NCBI GenBank assembly: GCA_910578235.1
Contig: CAJTPP010000035.1
Location: 17,479-25,436, forward strand
Direction: 5' to 3'
Source of the DNA: an uncultured Clostridia bacterium
Lineage (GTDB): Bacteria; Bacillota; Clostridia; UBA1381
Length of the DNA stretch: 7,958 nucleotides
Shown: in pieces, positions 1 through 5,505 of the stretch
How positions within the stretch are numbered: the stretch's first letter is position 1
Layout of the letters: every line of letters starts with the position of its first letter
Position numbers and translations under genes: made by a program
The notes under the pieces: generated by a model
Seen by the model: only the letters and a program-made list of their open reading frames with translations
The model's database searches: none
What the model was told of the DNA's origin: nothing

Positions 1-384
1 ATTTTCCCGCCGCTTGTAGCGGTACTTACCGCCGCATATATGCTGCGCGCCTCAGGAACGCTGGATTTGTTAATCTCTTTTTTATCACCCATAACAAAAT
101 TTATTCCCGCCGAGGTTATGCCGCTCGCACTGATACGTCCCGTATCAGGCAGCGGCGCGATCGGTATACTCACAGATATACTGAACACGCACGGCGCGGA
201 CAGTCAGATAGGCAGGATTGCCTCAGTTATCATGGGCTCGACAGAAACAACTTTTTACTGTCTTTGCGTATATTTTGCCAATACAAGGGCAAAACATAAT
301 CTTAGAGCAGTACCTTTTGCCGCCGCCGGCGACATTGTAGGTATAGTGATGGCGGTTATCCTGATTAAATTGGTAAAAATTTAA
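1..384 (+). CDS. spmB: Spore maturation protein B, C-terminal part (5' end outside window)
   Basis: The frame is open from the first base and ends at TAA 382-384, giving 127 residues of a protein whose N-terminus lies upstream. The stretch with ALIRPVSGSGAIGILTDIL, then a histidine-glycine segment and GSTETTFY, is typical of SpmB, an integral membrane protein of the nucleoside-recognition (Gate) domain family. The last 25 residues are a hydrophobic membrane segment (around AAAGDIVGIVMAVILIKLV). In Bacillus and Clostridium, SpmA and SpmB are needed for proper dehydration of the spore core; the molecular activity is not settled. Its presence points to an endospore former. spmA would be expected just upstream. 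No clear terminator follows: the pgk promoter starts about 18 bases after the stop codon. Family assignment is from recognised motifs only. Confidence 0.85.
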   Translation: MFPPLVAVLTAAYMLRASGTLDLLISFLSPITKFIPAEVMPLALIRPVSGSGAIGILTDILNTHGADSQIGRIASVIMGSTETTFYCLCVYFANTRAKHNLRAVPFAAAGDIVGIVMAVILIKLVKI

Positions 385-402
385 CGAATTTTTATTATTT
401 AC

Positions 403-431
403 TTGAAAAAAGGATAATTTTTATATATAAT
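403..431 (+). promoter_or_regulatory. Promoter of the pgk operon
   Basis: TTGAAA at 403-408 and a perfect TATAAT at 426-431 are separated by 17 bases, the SigA consensus geometry. The start of transcription should lie near 438, leaving a leader of about 45 bases. The leader holds a small hairpin, CGGGC at 447-451 with GTCCG at 458-462, just before the ribosome binding site AAAAAGGAG (466-474). The hairpin is too weak to call a regulator. Confidence 0.75.
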
Positions 432-483
432 AGAATTAAGAAAAATCGGGCGTTTTTGTCCGCACAAAAAGGAGAAATTTATT

Positions 484-1668
484 ATGTACAACAAATTAAC
501 GGTTGAAGATGTTGACGTAAAGGGCAAGAAAGTTTTAGTCCGCTGTGACTTTAATGTTCCTCTTGACGCTGAAGGCAATATCACAGACGAAAACAGAATT
601 GTAGGCGCGCTTCCCACAATAAAGTATCTTATAAATAACGGCGCAAGAGTTATTCTTTGTTCTCACATGGGCAAACCGAAGGGTGAGCCAAAGCCGGAGC
701 TTTCTCTTGCTCCCGTTGCGAAAAGCCTTTCTGACAAGCTTGGTAAAGAGGTTGTTTTCGCGGCTGACGATAATGTTGTAGGCGATAACGCAAAGAACGC
801 CGTACAGGCAATGAAAGACGGCGATGTTGTTCTTCTTGAAAACACGCGCTACAGAAAGGAAGAAACAAAGAACGAGGAAGCTTTCTCAAAAGAACTTGCT
901 TCACTCGCGGATCTGTTTGTAAACGACGCGTTCGGCACGGCTCACAGAGCTCACTGTTCAAATGTGGGTGTGTCATCAATTATTAAGCCGGCTGTAGCGG
1001 GATATCTTATTGAAAAGGAAATAAACTTCCTCGGCAATGCTGTAAACTCTCCTGTAAGACCGCTTGTAGCTATCCTCGGCGGAAGCAAGGTTTCTTCAAA
1101 AATATCCGTTATTGAAAATCTTTTAAAGAAAGTTGACAAGCTTATAATCGGCGGAGGTATGGCTTACACATTCTTTGCCGCTCAGGGCAAAACTACAGGC
1201 ACATCGCTTCTTGAACCTGATTTTATCGAATACGCCAAGAAAATGCTTGACGAGGCGGGAGATAAAATTGTTCTTCCCGTTGATACGGTTGTTACTGAAA
1301 AGTTTGATAATGACGCTCCTTCAAAAATTGTGGAAGGCAATATTCCCGACAGCTGGATGGGACTTGATATAGGCCCGAAATCAATAGAGCTGTTTAAAAA
1401 TGTTCTTAAAGACGCAAAAACAGTTGTATGGAACGGTCCTATGGGTGTGTTTGAGATGTCAAACTTCGCGAAAGGTACAAATGAAATCGCGGCTATGCTT
1501 GCGGATCTTGACGCAACAACAATTATCGGCGGCGGCGACAGCGTGGCTGCTGTTAATCAGGCAGGTCTGGGTGACAAGATGAGCCATATTTCAACAGGCG
1601 GCGGAGCTTCAATGGAATTCCTTGAGGGTAAAGAATTACCGGGTATCGCCGCGCTTACAGACAAATAA
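484..1668 (+). CDS. pgk: Phosphoglycerate kinase
   Basis: Cytoplasmic glycolytic enzyme: 1,3-bisphosphoglycerate + ADP to 3-phosphoglycerate + ATP. The 394 residues match the usual bacterial length. The family signature VLVRCDFNVP is at residues 17-26 (Asp22, Asn24), followed by the substrate-binding SHMGKPKG at 60-67, Arg122 in ENTRYR, and NDAFGTAHRAH at 147-157. The C-terminal nucleotide-binding lobe shows LGGSKVSSK (198-206), WNGPMGVFE (316-324) and GGGDS (349-353). All key residues are present. The ATG start is 9 bases after AAAAAGGAG. It is the first gene of an operon with an SGNH hydrolase (15-base gap) and tpiA. A gap (glyceraldehyde-3-phosphate dehydrogenase) gene does not precede it in the window; spmB does. 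Confidence 0.98.
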   Translation: MYNKLTVEDVDVKGKKVLVRCDFNVPLDAEGNITDENRIVGALPTIKYLINNGARVILCSHMGKPKGEPKPELSLAPVAKSLSDKLGKEVVFAADDNVVGDNAKNAVQAMKDGDVVLLENTRYRKEETKNEEAFSKELASLADLFVNDAFGTAHRAHCSNVGVSSIIKPAVAGYLIEKEINFLGNAVNSPVRPLVAILGGSKVSSKISVIENLLKKVDKLIIGGGMAYTFFAAQGKTTGTSLLEPDFIEYAKKMLDEAGDKIVLPVDTVVTEKFDNDAPSKIVEGNIPDSWMGLDIGPKSIELFKNVLKDAKTVVWNGPMGVFEMSNFAKGTNEIAAMLADLDATTIIGGGDSVAAVNQAGLGDKMSHISTGGGASMEFLEGKELPGIAALTDK

Positions 1669-1683
1669 TTTGGAGTACAGACG

Positions 1684-2304
1684 ATGAAAACAATATTATT
1701 TCAGGGCGATTCCATAACAGACGCGGATCGTTCAAGGGAATTTGACCATAAGACAGGTATCGGATATCCGACGCTTGTGACAGGCTATCTTGGATTTGAA
1801 AATCCAAATAAATATAAATTCTATAACAGAGGTATAAGCGGAAACCGCGTTATTGACGTTTATGCGCGTATAAAAGAGGATATTATTAACCTTAAACCTG
1901 ATGTAATGAGCATCCTTATAGGCGTAAACGACGTATGGCATGAGATAAACTATAAAAACGGCGTCGACGCGGAAAAATACTTTAAAATTTACTCAATGCT
2001 TATTGAGGAAGTTTTAAAAGAGCTTCCCGACATAAAAATAATAATTCTTGAACCGTTCCTGTTAAAGGCTTCGGCAACAGAAGAAAACTGGGATCACTTC
2101 CGCGGCGAGGTTGAAAAAAGAGCCGCTAAAGCGAAAGAAATCGCTGAAAAATACAATCTTACTTTTATTTCTCTGCAGGATAAATTTGACGAGGCGGCAA
2201 AAACCGCTCCGCCGTCTTACTGGCTTATTGACGGAGTGCATCCGACAACGGCGGGACACGAGCTTATAAAAAGAGAATGGATAAAAGCATTTAAACAACT
2301 ATAA
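1684..2304 (+). CDS. SGNH/GDSL-family hydrolase (cytoplasmic esterase or deacylase, substrate unknown)
   Basis: A 206-residue protein with the SGNH blocks in order: GDSITD at residues 8-13 with nucleophile Ser10, the oxyanion glycine in GISGN (50-54), GVND at 80-83 with the oxyanion asparagine Asn82, and DGVHP at 183-187 with catalytic Asp183 and His186. There is no signal peptide or membrane segment, so it should act inside the cell. The family includes lysophospholipase L1/TesA-like thioesterases and carbohydrate acetylesterases; the substrate cannot be told from sequence. It begins at ATG 1684, preceded by TTTGGAG, 15 bases after pgk, and its stop codon overlaps the AAAGGAG of tpiA, so it is co-transcribed and probably co-translated with glycolytic genes. 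One possible role is removal of acetyl groups from sugars entering glycolysis, but this is inference. Confidence 0.9.
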   Translation: MKTILFQGDSITDADRSREFDHKTGIGYPTLVTGYLGFENPNKYKFYNRGISGNRVIDVYARIKEDIINLKPDVMSILIGVNDVWHEINYKNGVDAEKYFKIYSMLIEEVLKELPDIKIIILEPFLLKASATEENWDHFRGEVEKRAAKAKEIAEKYNLTFISLQDKFDEAAKTAPPSYWLIDGVHPTTAGHELIKREWIKAFKQL

Positions 2305-2318
2305 AGGAGAATAAAAAA

Positions 2319-3071
2319 ATGGGAAAATATATTATCGCCGGTAACTGGAAGATGAATAAGCTTCCTTCGGAAACATATGATTTTGTTAAAGAGGTTGCCG
2401 AGGCAACAAAGGACGCGTCATGCGAGGTAGTTTGCTGCACGCCGTTCGTATGTCTTGCGCCCGCAATAGAGGCGGCAAAGGGCACACACGTAAAAATCGG
2501 AGCGGAAAATCTTCATTTTGAGGATAAAGGCGCGTATACAGGCGAAGTAAGCGCGGATATGCTCAAAGATATGGGCGTTGACTACGTTATTATCGGTCAC
2601 AGCGAAAGACGCGAGTATTTTGCCGAGACAGACGAGACTGTAAACAAGAAAATAAAAAAAGCTCTTGAAAAGGGACTTCTTCCTATTCTGTGCTGCGGTG
2701 AGTCTCTGGATCAGAGAGAAGCCGGAATTACAATGGATTTCATCACAATACAGATTAAAAAAGCGTTCGCGGGTATCAGCGCTGACGACGCTAAGAAAGT
2801 TGTTGTCGCTTACGAGCCGATTTGGGCTATCGGCACAGGCAAAACCGCGACAGACGAGCAGGCAGAAGAAGTTTGCGGAGCGATCAGAAAAGTGCTCGCT
2901 TCACTTTATGACGACGCGACAGCTCAAGCTATCACAATCCAGTACGGCGGCAGCATGAACGCCGGCAACTGCGCGGGACTTCTCGCAAAGCCGAACATTG
3001 ACGGCGGACTTATCGGAGGAGCTTCATTAAAGAGCGCGGACTTTGCCGTTATAACAGGATCTGCCAAATAA
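2319..3071 (+). CDS. tpiA: Triosephosphate isomerase
   Basis: Interconverts dihydroxyacetone phosphate and glyceraldehyde 3-phosphate in the cytoplasm. The 250-residue TIM barrel has every catalytic element: NWKMN with Asn9 and Lys11, the electrophile His94 in GHSERR, the base Glu166 in AYEPIWAIGTGK (active-site loop 167-175), and the phosphate-binding YGGS (209-212) and GG (233-234). The length is normal. The ATG is 10 bases after the AAAGGAG that overlaps the stop of the upstream hydrolase gene. It is the last gene of the operon and is followed by a strong terminator. gpm and eno, often next in this cluster in Bacillota, do not follow here. Confidence 0.98.
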   Translation: MGKYIIAGNWKMNKLPSETYDFVKEVAEATKDASCEVVCCTPFVCLAPAIEAAKGTHVKIGAENLHFEDKGAYTGEVSADMLKDMGVDYVIIGHSERREYFAETDETVNKKIKKALEKGLLPILCCGESLDQREAGITMDFITIQIKKAFAGISADDAKKVVVAYEPIWAIGTGKTATDEQAEEVCGAIRKVLASLYDDATAQAITIQYGGSMNAGNCAGLLAKPNIDGGLIGGASLKSADFAVITGSAK

Positions 3072-3098
3072 TTGATTTACAAAAAGTTGTATATTGAT

Positions 3099-3139
3099 AA
3101 GCGTCCCAAAAGTATTTAACTTTCGGGACGCTTGTTTTT
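3099..3139 (+). terminator. Intrinsic terminator of the pgk-tpiA operon
   Basis: AAGCGTCCC (3099-3107) pairs perfectly with GGGACGCTT (3125-3133). After one A/C mismatch, the inner AAAG/CTTT extends the stem. GTTTTT follows directly. It lies 27 bases after the tpiA stop codon. Confidence 0.9.
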
Positions 3140-3158
3140 ATGACAGTCTTTAAAATTA

Positions 3159-3187
3159 TTGACAAATATGCTATTGTATATTATAAT
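3159..3187 (+). promoter_or_regulatory. Consensus promoter not followed by a protein gene
   Basis: Perfect TTGACA (3159-3164) and perfect TATAAT (3182-3187) are separated by exactly 17 bases. It lies just after the tpiA terminator and points into DNA with no coding sequence on the + strand until far beyond the convergent dap operon. The predicted transcript start is near 3194. It most likely drives the folded RNA described next. Confidence 0.8.
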
Positions 3188-3193
3188 TAATGA

Positions 3194-3342
3194 TACAAAC
3201 CTGTGTTGTTTCAGGCGGGCAGAGGAAAACCCCGTTATAAAAACGGGGCTTTCACACGCAACAAAATATTTTTAACTATATACTAATATTCAATTTTTAT
3301 GTAAGCCGACATACTTACGTTCTCTGCCCTCCTTTAACATAT
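3194..3342 (+). ncRNA. Candidate structured RNA of unknown family (3' end uncertain)
   Basis: From the predicted start near 3194 the transcript can fold into a closed multi-branch structure. A short hairpin, CCTG 3200-3203 with CAGG 3212-3215, comes first. A closing helix pairs GGGCAGAG (3217-3224) with CTCTGCCC (3322-3329). Inside are hairpins CCCCGTT/AACGGGG (3230-3236 and 3242-3248) and ATGTAAG/CTTACGT (3299-3305 and 3314-3320, one G-U pair), joined by a very AT-rich linker. The loop of the first hairpin contains TGTTG, which could pair with CAACA at 3258-3262. The 3' flank carries CCTCCTTT (3328-3335), the same as the anti-Shine-Dalgarno core of 16S rRNA. No U-tract terminator for this strand is seen near 3342, so the 3' end is a guess. 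I do not recognise the family. An inverted repeat of mobile origin is an alternative, but the perfect upstream promoter argues for an RNA gene. Confidence 0.5.
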
Positions 3343-3503
3343 AAAAAATGCGCGGTTGAAGCCGCGCATAAAAATACACAGCTTCAAACTATTTCTATTG
3401 CGGTAGAATTTAATATCAATAGTCAAAAACACTGATATAGTAGTAAAAAGCCTGTATTTTTCCAAAACAAAACAGTGCCTATGACTATATTCAATTCTAC
3501 CGC
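3342..3503 (-). ncRNA. Candidate small RNA, unit 1 (about 162 nt)
   Basis: The predicted transcript starts at G3503, seven bases after the -10 box, and ends in the T run near 3342. Its 5' arm ATTGCGGTAGAATT (3506-3493) pairs over 14 bp with 3410-3397. The helix continues through TAGTCA/TGACTA and CACTG/CAGTG with small internal loops, giving a rod. The 38-nt apical region holds a small AU hairpin followed by an unpaired AGGCTTT (3453-3447). A tail with TTTGAAGC and then the terminator follows. No start codon with a ribosome binding site is present, so I regard it as noncoding. It is a paralogue of unit 2. The family is not recognised; the rod shape recalls 6S RNA, but the AU-rich apical part and the tandem layout do not settle that. 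Confidence 0.65.
3343..3369 (-). terminator. Terminator of small RNA unit 1
   Basis: Read on the - strand, ATGCGCGG and CCGCGCAT form an 8-bp perfect stem (3348-3369) with the six-base loop CTTCAA, followed by a run of T (3348-3343). The loop is complementary to an upstream segment of the same RNA (see findings). On the + strand no T run follows, so the terminator works in one direction. Confidence 0.85.
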
Positions 3504-3509
3504 AATGCT

Positions 3510-3538
3510 ATTATAACATATTTTATTTTATTTGTAAA
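3510..3538 (-). promoter_or_regulatory. Promoter of small RNA unit 1
   Basis: On the - strand TTTACA (3538-3533), a 17-base spacer and perfect TATAAT (3515-3510), preceded by TG one base upstream (extended -10). It begins only 11 bases beyond the T run of unit 2, leaving no room for a gene in between. The layout is the same in unit 2. Confidence 0.8.
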
Positions 3539-3548
3539 GATGTTATAA

Positions 3549-3710
3549 TAAAAAATACGCGGTTGAAACCGCGCATAAAAAAACAACACGGCTTCAACTT
3601 TTGCACAATAATCCCGAATAAATACTTTTACTCTATGGTATATTAAATTAAAGCCTATGTTTTTTTCTAAACATAAACCATAGAGATAAACTTATTCATA
3701 ATTATTGTGC
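3549..3710 (-). ncRNA. Candidate small RNA, unit 2 (about 162 nt)
   Basis: The predicted transcript starts at G3710, at the same distance from its -10 box as unit 1, and ends in the T run near 3549, giving the same length. TTTTGCACAATAAT (3714-3701) pairs over 14 bp with 3612-3599. GAATAA/TTATTC and the perfect 8-bp CTCTATGG/CCATAGAG extend the rod. The 39-nt apical region aligns with unit 1: hairpin TATGTTT/AAACATA, then the conserved unpaired AGGCTTT (3656-3650). The tail has GTTGAAGCC and the terminator. A 10-codon frame from an internal ATG lacks a ribosome binding site. Function and targets are unknown. Confidence 0.65.
3550..3577 (-). terminator. Terminator of small RNA unit 2
   Basis: On the - strand, CGCGGT and ACCGCG (within 3556-3577) form a stem with loop TTCA. 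One C/A mismatch and a further A-T pair extend it, and six T follow (3555-3550). It is nearly the same as the unit 1 terminator, with the loop-closing pair changed. Confidence 0.85.
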
Positions 3711-3716
3711 AAAAAC

Positions 3717-3745
3717 ATTATAACATATTTTATACGATTTGTAAA
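3717..3745 (-). promoter_or_regulatory. Promoter of small RNA unit 2
   Basis: On the - strand TTTACA (3745-3740), a 17-base spacer and perfect TATAAT (3722-3717) with the TG extension. It starts 11 bases after the stem of the dap operon terminator, so unit 2 is transcribed independently of the dap genes. Confidence 0.8.
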
Positions 3746-3755
3746 TACTTAACTC

Positions 3756-3790
3756 AAAAATAAGTCCGATAAAATATCGGACTTATTTTT
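3756..3790. terminator. Bidirectional terminator after dapB
   Basis: A perfect 16-bp inverted repeat, core AAGTCCGATA / TATCGGACTT with loop AAA (3772-3774). It is flanked by a run of A on one side and a run of T on the other, so it has a U tract in both directions. It lies 16 bases after the dapB stop and closes the asd-dapA-dapB operon. It would also stop + strand transcription coming from the 3159 promoter. Confidence 0.9.
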
Positions 3791-3805
3791 AATATTATTA
3801 TTCAA

Positions 3806-4564
3806 TTATAAATTACTGATAATATCATTCATATTATACATACCTGCCGGTTTATCCTTGATAAACTTAGCCGCTTTTATAGCGCCGACCGCAAACACCT
3901 CTTTGCTGTGAGCGCTGTGCTTCAGCTCAATAACCTCGTCTGTACCCGCAAAAATAATATTATGATCACCGACAATTGTACCGCCGCGCACAGCATGCAG
4001 TCCGATTTCAGTTTTCTTTCTTTTTCTGCGAACAGCGTGTCTGTCATACACATACTCGGCCGGATATGAAAGCGTCTCGTCAATCGCGTCCGCAATCGCA
4101 AGAGCCGTCCCGGACGGAGCGTCAATCTTCTGATTATGATGACGCTCGACAATTTCTATGTCAAAATTACCTTCCAGCAGTTTTGTAGCTTTCCTCGCAA
4201 GATCGATAAGCAAATTTATTCCAAGGCTCATATTGGCCGAGAAAAATACCGGTATTTCATTTGAAGCGGCCGCAAACTCCTTCTTTTGGTCATCCGTAAA
4301 GCCTGTCGTCGCAAGAATAACAGGAAGACGGCGTTTTTTACAGAAGCTCAGTATGTTTGTAAGAGCCGACGGATGAGAAAAATCTATCACAACATCAGCT
4401 TCGCCTGTAAAATCATCAGGATTTGTAAAAACAGGATACGTGTTCTCTATAGCCTCATTCACGTCAAAACCCGCTATTATCTCACATTCGGAATCCTCGC
4501 TTACAAGACGGGTTATAACCTGCCCCATTTTACCGTTACAGCCGTTCATAATTATTTTCGTCAT
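3806..4564 (-). CDS. dapB: 4-hydroxy-tetrahydrodipicolinate reductase
   Basis: NAD(P)H-dependent reduction of the DapA product to tetrahydrodipicolinate, in the diaminopimelate/lysine pathway. The 252 residues are close to the usual bacterial length. The Rossmann glycine motif GCNGKMG is at 8-14, the cofactor segment ATTG at 85-88, and the signature ERHHNQKIDAPSGTA at 140-154 with catalytic His142 and Lys146 (equivalent to E. coli His159 and Lys163). The start ATG at 4564 is 8 bases after AAAGGAG, and this ribosome binding site overlaps the dapA stop codon (13-base gap), so translation of the two is probably coupled. It is the last gene of the lysine-controlled operon. Confidence 0.97.
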   Translation of the reverse strand: MTKIIMNGCNGKMGQVITRLVSEDSECEIIAGFDVNEAIENTYPVFTNPDDFTGEADVVIDFSHPSALTNILSFCKKRRLPVILATTGFTDDQKKEFAAASNEIPVFFSANMSLGINLLIDLARKATKLLEGNFDIEIVERHHNQKIDAPSGTALAIADAIDETLSYPAEYVYDRHAVRRKRKKTEIGLHAVRGGTIVGDHNIIFAGTDEVIELKHSAHSKEVFAVGAIKAAKFIKDKPAGMYNMNDIISNL

Positions 4565-4577
4565 TGGTTTTTCTCCT

Positions 4578-5468
4578 TTACGCCAGTTTCATACCAAAAT
4601 CAGTCATTGACTTTTTAAGCTTTTCAAGATTTGCGCTGTCCATATCCACAAGCGGCATACGCAGATTACCCGCATTAAAGCCAAGCAAATTCATGGCTGT
4701 TTTTACCGGAACGGGATTTACCTCAATAAACAGATTATTTATAAGATTAAGCATTTTAAGCTGAAGCTCTCTCGACTCCTGAACTTTGCCGCTGAAATAA
4801 TACTCGCATATGTTATGTGTCTCCCGAGGGAGAATATTTGCCACGACAGATATAACTCCTTTGCCGCCCAGTGAAAGCGCCGGCACAATCATATCGTCAT
4901 TGCCCGAATAAATATACAGCTCTGGAACCTCAGCGGCAACTTTTGCCATATAGCTGATATTTCCGCTCGCCTCCTTAACAGCGACAATATTCGGAACTTT
5001 CGCAAGCTCCTTTAATGTATCAACAGAAAAATTCATACCCGTTCTCGAAGGAACATTATACAATATTATAGGTATATTCACCGAATTTGCTATCGCTGTA
5101 AAATGAGCCACAAGACCTTTCTGTGTAGTCTTATTGTAATACGGAGTTACTGAAAGTATTCCGTCAGCGCCGTATTCCTCCGCTTTTTTTGTAAGCTCAA
5201 CGGCATGAGCCGTATCGTTTGATCCTGTTCCCGCAATTACGGGAATTCTTCCCGCCGTTTTTTCAACCGTGAATTTAATAGCGGCAAGATGCTCCGCGTC
5301 GGGCATTGTTGACGCTTCGCCGGTCGTTCCGCAGATTATAATAGCGTCTGTTTTATTTTCAATATGATATTCAATCAGTTTTCCAAGCTCGTCATAATTA
5401 GTTGTCATTCCGTCAAACGGTGTGACAATAGCTACTCCCGAACCCTGAAAAGGTAATGTCTTTGCCAT
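4578..5468 (-). CDS. dapA: 4-hydroxy-tetrahydrodipicolinate synthase
   Basis: Condenses aspartate semialdehyde with pyruvate, the first step committed to diaminopimelate and lysine. It is a (beta/alpha)8 aldolase of 296 residues. The pyruvate-binding GTTGE is at 47-51 (Thr48, Thr49), TPYYN at 108-112 with Tyr111, LYNVPSRTG at 136-144 with Tyr137 and Arg142, and the Schiff-base lysine Lys165 in VAVKEAS. These match E. coli Thr44/45, Tyr107, Tyr133, Arg138 and Lys161. The ATG at 5468 was chosen: a TTG in frame three codons upstream (5477) is only one base from the AAAGGA ribosome binding site, while the ATG is 10 bases away. It lies 37 bases after asd. Confidence 0.97.
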   Translation of the reverse strand: MAKTLPFQGSGVAIVTPFDGMTTNYDELGKLIEYHIENKTDAIIICGTTGEASTMPDAEHLAAIKFTVEKTAGRIPVIAGTGSNDTAHAVELTKKAEEYGADGILSVTPYYNKTTQKGLVAHFTAIANSVNIPIILYNVPSRTGMNFSVDTLKELAKVPNIVAVKEASGNISYMAKVAAEVPELYIYSGNDDMIVPALSLGGKGVISVVANILPRETHNICEYYFSGKVQESRELQLKMLNLINNLFIEVNPVPVKTAMNLLGFNAGNLRMPLVDMDSANLEKLKKSMTDFGMKLA

Positions 5469-5505
5469 ATTAATCAAGTCCTTTCTGTCAGAATATATTT
5501 TGTTA

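Larger units (their letters stand above)
3342..3745 (-). repeat. Tandem pair of paralogous small-RNA units, period 207 bases
   Basis: Two units lie head to tail on the - strand. The -35 boxes (3533-3538 and 3740-3745) and the -10 boxes (3510-3515 and 3717-3722) are each offset by 207 bases; the terminator hairpins are offset by 208. Promoter and 3' tail are nearly identical, while the stems between them have diverged. This suggests an old tandem duplication kept under selection for structure. Confidence 0.75.

Noticed and set aside
650..979. Open frames opposite or inside pgk (for example 650-979 on the - strand)
   Set aside because: They overlap the well-supported pgk gene, have unusual composition such as arginine- and leucine-rich low-quality protein, and lack ribosome binding sites. 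The same applies to the other overlapping frames in tpiA, the dap genes and the CAP gene.
3284..3335. A short - strand peptide gene after AAAGGAGG (nine codons from the ATG near 3311)
   Set aside because: The spacing from the ribosome binding site to the ATG is about 15 bases, no - strand promoter precedes it, and the unit 1 terminator lies just upstream.
3200..3342. 6S RNA
   Set aside because: The 5' part (CTGTGTTGTTTCAGGCGGGC) recalls the 6S closing stem from memory, but the rest folds as a multi-branch RNA without the long apical stem and central bubble. I cannot support the call without a covariance-model search.
3397..3506. Perfect 14-bp inverted repeats around 3397-3506 and 3599-3714 as terminal repeats of miniature transposable elements
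   Set aside because: The two inverted repeats have unrelated sequences while flanking promoters and terminators are conserved. Elements of one family would share their ends. No clear target-site duplication is seen.
3543..3577. A + strand promoter at TATAAT 3544-3549
   Set aside because: The hexamer at the right distance upstream is TTTTAT, a poor -35 box. The region reads well as terminator and promoter of the - strand units.
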